Positions 57,210 through 64,000 of a DNA stretch of 64,000 bases are shown here, piece by piece (position 1 is the stretch's first letter; every line of letters starts with the position of its first letter). Under the pieces are notes generated by a model. The model did not search any database and had not been told where the DNA came from. It saw only the letters and a list, made by a program, of their open reading frames with translations. Origin of the DNA: Siphonodentalium dalli (Eukaryota; Mollusca; Scaphopoda; Gadilida; Siphonodentaliidae). The position numbers and the translations under genes are program-made. Location of the stretch: contig CP136064.1 of NCBI GenBank assembly GCA_032622095.1, positions 187,594,209 to 187,658,208 on the forward strand. Reading direction: 5' to 3'.

Positions 57210-59855
57210 ATATAAGGATGGAAGATGCTACCAATTTCAAACCGATGGTATTTCTTCAGAGTTGACTCTCTTGTATTATGAAAGCAAGCCCAATGAGGCC
57301 ATGCACCTATTGTATGTTTATAGCACACAAAAGACTATATCTTAGCAGAATGGATGTATCTGATGATACAAACAATAAAATATCCAATTTATCCATAGTT
57401 GAATTTCATTTGGCTATATAGGAAAGCATACAATGTGGCTTTTATTTAGTTTCCACAAAGTATTTTAAGTAAAATATCCATCAAGTGATGTATTCTGCCT
57501 TGTCCTATATATTAAAATGCATGCAATGGCCATGAGAAATGCTTAATTTATTGGTAGAGATGTCAATCAGATAAGAAATACTGACATTTTAGGTTTGATA
57601 CACCATTTCAGCTGGCTTGGCATCTTTTAAATTTGAAACCTAAGGGAATTTATTCAGCTTTGACTCTCTAAATTATGGAAGAAAGCCCAAATGAAGCCAC
57701 TATTTGCATGTTAGTAACATGTATAAGGCTATATCTCAACAGAATACATGTCTCTGATAAAATGCACAATAAAATATCAATAGTTCAATTGCATTTGGCT
57801 ATAGAGGGATGCATACAATATTGGTTTTATGTAGTTTCCACAGACTATTTTAAGTAAAATATCCATCAATTGATGTTTTCTACATAGCCTTGTATATTAA
57901 AATGCATGTAATGACCATGGGAAATGTTTAATTCATTAGTTGATATGTCCATCTGATAAGAAATACTGACAATTGAGGTTTAAAATACCATTTCATGGGA
58001 TTATGGGATCATAAATATCAAACTAAGGGAATTTCTTCAGATTTGACTCTCTAAATAATGGAAGAAAGCCCAAATGAAACCACTATTTGCATGTTAATGA
58101 CATGTATAAGGCTATATCTCAACAGAATACATGTCACTGATAAAATACACCATAAAATATCCATAGTTTAATTGCATTTGGCTATAGAGGGATGCATACA
58201 ATATTGCTTTTAAGTAGTTTCCACAGACTATTTTAAGTAAGATATCCATCAAATAATGTTTTCTACCTTGCCCTATATAGCATAATGCACGCAGTGACCA
58301 TGAGAAATGTTTAATTTATTGGTAGAGATGTCCATCTGATAAGAAATACTGCCATTTGAGGTTTGATACACCATTTCAGCTGGCTTGGCATCTTACAAAT
58401 TTGAAATAAGGGAATTTATTCAGCTTTGACCCTCTAAATTATGGGAAAAAAACCTAAATTATGCCATTATTGGCATGTTTATAACATATATAAGGCTATA
58501 TCTGAACAGAATACATGTCTCTGATGAAATCAACAATAAAATATCCATAGTTTAATTTGTTTTGGCTATACAGGGATGCATACAACATGGCTTTTAGGTT
58601 GTTTCCACAGACTATTTTAAGTAAAATATCCATCAAATGATGTTTTCTGCCTTGTCCTGTATATTAAAATGCATGCAATGACCATGAAAAATGTTTAATT
58701 TATTGGTAGAGATGTCCATCTGATAAGAAATACTGTTATTTGAGGTTTGATACACCATTTCAGCTGGCTTGGCATCTTACAAATTTGAAATAAGGGAATT
58801 TATTCAGCTTTGACCCTCTAAATTATGGGAAAAAAGCCTAAATTATGCCATTATTGGCATGTTTATAACATATATAAGGCTATATCTGAACAGAATACAT
58901 GTCTCTGATGAAATCAACAATAAAATATTCATAGTTTAATTTGTTTTGGCTATACAGGGATGCATACAACATGGCTTTTAGGTTGTTTCCACAGACTATT
59001 TTAAGTAAAATATCCATCAAATGATGTTTTCTGCCTTGTCCTGTATATTAAAATGCATGCAATGACCATGAAAAATGTTTAATTTATTGGTAGAGATGTC
59101 CATCTGATAAGAAATACAGCCATTTGAGGTTTGATACACCATTTCAGCTGGCTTGGCATCTTACAAATTTGAAATAAGGGAATTTATTCAGCTTTGACCC
59201 TCTAAATTATGGGAAAAAAGCCTAAATTATGCCATTATTGGCATGTTTATAACATATATAAGGCTATATCTGAACAGAATACATGTCTCAGGTGAAATAA
59301 ACAATACAACATCCATAGTTTAATTTGATTTGGCTATACAGGGATGCATACAATATTGCTTTTATGTAGTTTCCACTGATTATTTTAAGTAAAATATCCA
59401 TCAAATGATGTTTTCTACATTGCCTTGTATATTAAAATGCATGTAATGACCATGGGAAATGTTTAATTTATTAGTTGATATGTCCATCTGATAGGAAATA
59501 CTGACATTTGAGGTTTTAAATACCATTTCATGGGATTATGGGATCATAAATATCAAACTAAGGGAATTTCTTCAGATTTGACTCTCTAAATGATGGAAGA
59601 AAGGCCAAATGAAGCCACTATTTGCATGTTTATAACATGTATAAGGCCATATCTTTGCAGAATGCTTTTCTCTGATAATAAAACAAATAACATATCTATA
59701 TTTCATAGTTTAGTTGGCAAAACAGGGTGCATAACATGTGGTTTTAAAGTAGTTTCACAGACTATTTTAACTAGAATATCAATTAAATGATGTAATCTAA
59801 CTTGTCCTGTGTTTTAAAATGCATACACTGACCATGATAAATGTTTAATACAAAC
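57210..59855 (+). repeat. Satellite-like tandem array, seven units of ~384 bp
   Basis: The marker at the unit start (ctctaaattatgg-aagaaa) falls at 57278, 57675, 58058, 58441, 58825, 59209 and 59593, giving spacings of 397, 383, 383, 384, 384 and 384 bp. Units share ataaggctatatctcaacag, atacatgtctctgat, tttccacagactattttaag, aaaatatccatcaaatgatg and aatgcatg(c/t)aatgaccatg. Two subtypes alternate: gatttgactctctaaat.atgg with tcatgggattatggg, and cagctggcttggcatcttac with gggaaaaaagcctaaa. Units 4-6 are nearly identical. Short frames inside are by-products. Confidence 0.95.
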
Positions 59856-59882
59856 AGCGTCCTTAATGCTGCACCAGCCTAA

Positions 59883-59902
59883 CTCCCGTATGAAAGGGTT
59901 AA
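59883..59902. mobile_element. Terminus of the TTAA-type MITE of 10420 (remnant)
   Basis: ctcccgtatgaaagggttaa matches the right terminus at 10860-10880 with one difference. Only the end is recognisable. Confidence 0.6.
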
Positions 59903-59904
59903 AT

Positions 59905-61290
59905 TAATAAACAAAGGTTACACAGACACCCCCCCCCCCCCCCTTCAACAGCGCGGTGAGTGTGTTTTTTATGTAATATATGTCATATCCGGTATAAGAG
60001 CCCCCCCCCCATTTCGTACGCTGTATTCTATGCCCTGTTATGAGGTACGCCATATTCCGGCCCCTCTGTTAGGAGGTATTCGGTATTCCAAAAATACCGG
60101 TATTCGTATACCAACCTTCCAATAAAACGATCATAAGAATAGTACAAATGCGATGTTTGTCACAATAAATGCACGGTTTGACATACAGATCGTCGATCAT
60201 CAATTTATATCAATTTAGACATGGACATGATGACCGGCGTTCGTACGGCAATAGAGAATTTATCCATATGGCTGTTAACTGGTATTTCGTATTCCACCCT
60301 CTGTGTTAAGTGGTATTATTCCGTATTCCAAGGGGTGGGGTGCTCTTATATGGTGTGAAGTTTACAACTAATGTGGCAGTCATGAAATTTTTAATTATTA
60401 GAACTGTTTGGGATATATACACCCCAATAACCCTGTCTTCACGCTCCTGTTGGTGGTGGCCTTATCAATCTATTGCTTCGTTGAACTTTTATTATTGCAA
60501 ATTTGAGGTAAAAGTTCTTGAAGCGTGTAATTTCGTTCCACTTTACAACAGCGGCACAATGATTCCAAATTTTTTAACCTACCGGCGCAGATCGAGGCTG
60601 GACGTCCTTCTTACGTTGTTTTCATAGGATACAAATTGATCGGATTTTAGGTAAGTGAAACTAATTAGTCATCAATTGAAGTGATTTCTCATTATGAACA
60701 GACTGTTACTAGTAAAATACTTAATCGAACTACAATTAAAAATGCACGACTTATCCTGTTTTATTCAAATGAAATTTGATAGTAAATCGGCCTAATTTTG
60801 TTTCCGTTAAATATTTCAGAAAATGGAATCCGTCATTGATAAATGAACATTTTTTTTGTCAAAATAGTAACTTCTGACGGACTATGATTATATGGCATTT
60901 ATGAATCATATATAAAGGTAGCCCTACACAATATTCCCAACTGTGTTCCCAACTGCAAAAACGATTTTTAATGAATTATAAATTGGCCTAAATTTGATGC
61001 TTCATAAAAGGAAAAACTGTCCGGGAATGGCTATTTTCGTCTGCAAAATCAAATTCTGCCATAAATGCAGTGTATTATCGGTCGACATTAATATGACAAT
61101 AGTTGGAATATTAAAAGGTCCCAGTTATTGAAAATATACATGTAGCTTATAAGGAAATTGTCAGTTATGATCAGTTATACTGGTACTTCATACCATTATT
61201 CTAACAAATGTCAACCTGATAGAATTCCCACAATCTCTTTAATATTGTCATGCCATGGCCAATTTAACACTAAGTGAACGTTCAGATTAC
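59905..61290. other. Intergenic; C runs and 'ggtattcc' words, no recognised gene
   Basis: C runs at 59930-59943 and 60001-60010, and repeated (g)gtattccg words at 60070-60340. A 105-codon frame at 60310-60627 resembles no family. 60660-61290 shows nothing. Confidence 0.35.
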
Positions 61291-61298
61291 CACGATAC

Positions 61299-61613
61299 AA
61301 TCGTAAGTGGAAATATTTCTGTCGTAGGAAGTAACCGCTCAACTGTGCATGCTCACCTCAAAATCGTAGGTAAAAAATAATATCATGCACTGTTTTATTT
61401 AAAAGCGAAATTGTGGCGTATCCTTGGTTATCCCCATTTGCGACGTAATCACTAATCAGTCATGTGTATGTAAAAATTGTGGCCTGAAGGATCGCATGAT
61501 AGTCAATCACATGCTTTACAAAAAAACTGTGATTTCATCATGTACGACATCGTAATCATGTGAACAAACTATCCACGATCTCGTCGATCCCGGTTCCTCC
61601 ACTTAAGATTGTA
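61299..61613. mobile_element. MITE pair, copy 1
   Basis: The terminus acaatcgtaagtggaaata is mirrored by tcctccacttaagattgta. The interior shares gtatccttggtta, gtgcatgctcac, aacaaactatcca and cgatc..gtc with copy 2. Confidence 0.75.
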
Positions 61614-61666
61614 TCTTTCATCTGTACGTTCACTGAGTGAACATTCATGATTCATATGACTACGAT

Positions 61667-61965
61667 TCAATTGTAAGTGGACAGATTCCCATCTTGGGTA
61701 ATAACCGATAGTTGGACTGCGCATGCTCACGACATGATCACGAGTTATATCAATGCAGAATTGCAAAATTGTGACGTATCCTTGGTTACCTCCACTTGGT
61801 GAAATTTGCGTGTACGTAAAAATCGTACAAAGTAAATGGAAATATCATAGGATAGTTAATCACGTGGTTAACCACCGATATTAAATATACTCATCTGCGA
61901 TGACATCGTAACAAACTATCCATGATTTTGTCAGGCCCGATTCCTCCACTTACGATTGAATTATG
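61667..61965. mobile_element. MITE pair, copy 2 (direct orientation)
   Basis: The terminus ttcaattgtaagtggacag is mirrored by tcctccacttacgattgaa. It follows copy 1 after about 55 bp, with the same interior words in the same order. Confidence 0.75.
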
Positions 61966-62381
61966 GTCTTCTGACATCTGAATCGCCGAAAATGCTAATT
62001 TGTTGGAAGAATGAACTTTACACTTGTTTTTTGAATATGTTTGCAAATTATGAAAATACATGCATCCATATCACATATATATGTACATGTATTTTTTCTT
62101 CAATTACAGAAATACCAGATTCATTAGCCATGTTGGATGCGGCATCATGCCCTCTCATCTTCAACATATGAAGATTGATTTCGCCCATGATTAGTCTTAA
62201 GCGTCGGTCCTGTCTAGCTAGACACGTGGCAATGAACAAATGACAGGTGAAATATCACTGGAAGTCTGTTCGCCAAAATACCAGTGGTGAGTTTATATCT
62301 ATAGCTACCATGCAGATGAATATTTGTACATTGTCACCAATACATGTATATACCGCTATCCTCAAAATTATGGACCTTAAA

Positions 62382-62535
62382 AATGGGGGGGGGGCAGGGG
62401 GCCGGAAAAAAAACTGCAGACACAGGGTGGAAAAAAACTGTTTTCTTCGGTTTGGGTACCCCCCCCCCCCCCCCCCACAGCAAAAACTGCAGTTTTTTTT
62501 CCACTGACCATTTGCCCCCCCCCCCCCCCCCCCCC
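62382..62535. repeat. Cluster of G and C homopolymer tracts
   Basis: G run at 62385-62393, C runs at 62460-62476 and 62514-62535, separated by gaaaaaaaactgcag-type words on both strands. Proline- and glycine-rich frames across it are artefacts of the tracts. Confidence 0.8.
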
Positions 62536-62761
62536 AGAAAAATCAAATCTACCCCAGCCGGACAACAACTCGGTTTGACCGGAAACCGAAAAAAACACCG
62601 GAGCATACAATTCATGAGAAGGTGCTTGGTAACTTAGTTTAGATTATTATGACTAAAATGGTCATTGTCTACCAGTAGAACGCAGATTTGTACCTCGTGA
62701 TGTCATGACATGTACAAACATGTATATTGGTGATCGCAACGCTATGTATGCACTTTAAAAA

Positions 62762-63094
62762 ATGACAACTAGTCATTACCTCGACTTTGAAAAATCTGAT
62801 GCAAATGAGATGAGTGAGATACCAGCATATAACTGTTTTCTGATACCATTGGAGGAGAAATTTTTTAATACATGGGATAGTTCTGCAGTAAAAATTTGCC
62901 ATATAAGCGATCGCAGGGTAGAATTCTGCAATCGACTGGTAGACACTGACATAGTTGGCATTATTAAGAGGGTTAATGGGGTCAATATCACATGTAAACC
63001 AAGACAGTGGTTATCCAAAATTGTTTTATGTGGATTGTACTACTCATGTATATATGATTTGGATATTAAGGTTAATCCATATTCTATAAAATGA
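62762..63094 (+). other. Unidentified 110-codon open frame
   Basis: Begins MTTSHYLDFEKSDANEMSEI and ends DLDIKVNPYSIK. Mixed, globular-looking composition with six cysteines. No motif recognised, no splice evidence, and an antisense frame is also open, so this may be chance. Confidence 0.2.
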
Positions 63095-63149
63095 GAGAAA
63101 ATTGAAGTTGTGAGTCTGAAAATACATATTTGGAATTTTTTTTTACATG

Positions 63150-63285
63150 CAACCCCCCCCCCCCCCCCCTAAATGAATAAGGACAAAATTTACGTGTAAA
63201 TTTTTTACGCCCAGGTACCCCCCCCCCACCCCCGGTACGTTGTGTCCCGCAGTTTTTTTTCCGCGGGGGGGGGGGGGGGGATACC
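63150..63285. repeat. Second cluster of C/G tracts
   Basis: C run at 63152-63169, C run at 63219-63227 and G run at 63265-63281, with ttttttt between, in the same style as 62382-62535. Possible G-quadruplex formers. Confidence 0.8.
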
Positions 63286-63710
63286 TGGTAATGATCGCAG
63301 TATATGATATCCACCACAGTATCAAGTCGATTACTGTTGTGGAGCACCATGCAGTTATGATACACCAACAAATATCACACCAAAAGTTGAAAATTAAAAC
63401 AGCCACATGGATCTTGTTCAATGAACTTATATATGCATGAATAAGATGAATCACTAAATTATATTTTCATGCTTGTTTGTGTAATGCCAATCAATGCAGC
63501 CTGACAACATGGATGGGTGGAGTTTATAAATTGACAGCCGAAACAATGTTCATTATGTGCTACATTTAACCCCCGTATATACAATACAATTTTTCTATCA
63601 GCGTTCCCATGTCCTATATTTGGAGTACTATATACATGTACATGTAACGAAGGCCATCCGTTCCACAGATATGAGGAAAAACACTGCATTTTATTTTCAT
63701 GCATGCGAAA

Positions 63711-63842
63711 CATGACAACATGCATATGGGGTGTAACATGACAACATGCATATGGGGTGTAACATGACAACATGCATATGGGGTGTAACATGACAACATG
63801 CATATAGGGTGTAACATGACAACATGCATATGGGGTGTAACT
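63711..63842. repeat. 26-bp minisatellite, five units
   Basis: tgacaacatgcatatggggt plus gtaaca repeats at 63713, 63739, 63765, 63791 and 63817 with one substitution (unit 4 has ataggg). All frames reading CCHVTPHM-type repeats are by-products. Confidence 0.95.
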
Positions 63843-63929
63843 GCGGTATATGCAGCGTTGAAACTGTACTAGTAACCATAATGAGGTGTTGGAGGTTACT
63901 GTGCTTTATATCTTTAATACTGCAGTATT

Positions 63930-63955
63930 AACGGGGGGGGGGGGGGGGGGGGGGG
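63930..63955. repeat. Long G homopolymer
   Basis: An uninterrupted run of about two dozen G near the right edge of the window. Its length is uncertain because of sequencing and assembly limits. Confidence 0.85.
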
Positions 63956-64000
63956 TACTATACTAAGAGGTGGCCAATTACTTTGAGTATACATGTAGCC

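Noticed and set aside
57675-59790. Short frames MEESPNEATICM... at 57675 and 59590
   Set aside because: Repeat-derived from the 384-bp array; other units carry stops.
62334-62637. Gly- and Pro-rich frames on both strands
   Set aside because: Created by homopolymer G/C tracts.
63459-63879. Frames with HMHVVMLHPICMLSCYTPYA repeats, looking like a Cys/His repeat protein
   Set aside because: Direct translation of the 26-bp minisatellite.

Overview
The window is eukaryotic nuclear DNA, most likely from a marine invertebrate. It is AT-rich and intron-bearing, shows no operons or prokaryotic signals, and is packed with transposable-element debris. I cannot name the species. Only two host genes are well supported. 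(1) A calmodulin gene on the + strand spans roughly the first 12 kb. Its coding exons are at 4336-4378, 9251-9394, 11465-11707 and 12118-12146, with a likely ATG-only first exon at 633-635. All four EF-hands are intact, but the N-terminus and the C-terminal tail (MMMGK) are non-canonical, so it is a calmodulin or a very close paralogue. (2) The last coding exon of a GNAT-type acetyltransferase lies on the - strand at 47204-47943. Its upstream exons are not identifiable here.

Layout. 1-12.6 kb: calmodulin, whose introns carry foldback elements, MITEs, a LINE 3' end and a tandem array followed by its own mirror image at 8.0-8.5 kb. 12.6-16.8 kb: MITE fragments and a near-perfect 209-bp palindrome. 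16.98-19.13 kb: three non-autonomous Helitron-like elements joined end to end. 19.6-32.7 kb: TTAA-flanked elements, foldbacks and degenerate minisatellites. 32.67-37.73 kb: a 5-kb inverted repeat whose outer ends are two LINE 5' ends facing away from each other. The right one continues into a LINE ORF1 (to 38.79 kb), followed by a 255-bp tandem repeat. 41.8-45.6 kb: a decayed CR1/Jockey-group LINE ORF2. 45.6-51.2 kb: minisatellites, a miRNA-like hairpin, the acetyltransferase exon, a tRNA-like SINE and more MITEs. 51.9-55.8 kb: three Harbinger-like elements head to tail, sharing TAA target sites. 57.2-59.85 kb: a satellite-like array of about 384-bp units. 59.9-64 kb: MITE pairs, long G/C tracts and a 26-bp minisatellite.

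The most striking overall pattern is serial insertion: at least four unrelated element types (Helitrons, Harbinger-like, and two TTAA-type pairs) sit exactly end to end, sharing or abutting their target sites. No gene-cluster-type system, CRISPR array or defence island is present. The unusual content is structural (palindromes, arrays and tandem transposons) rather than a new enzymatic pathway.
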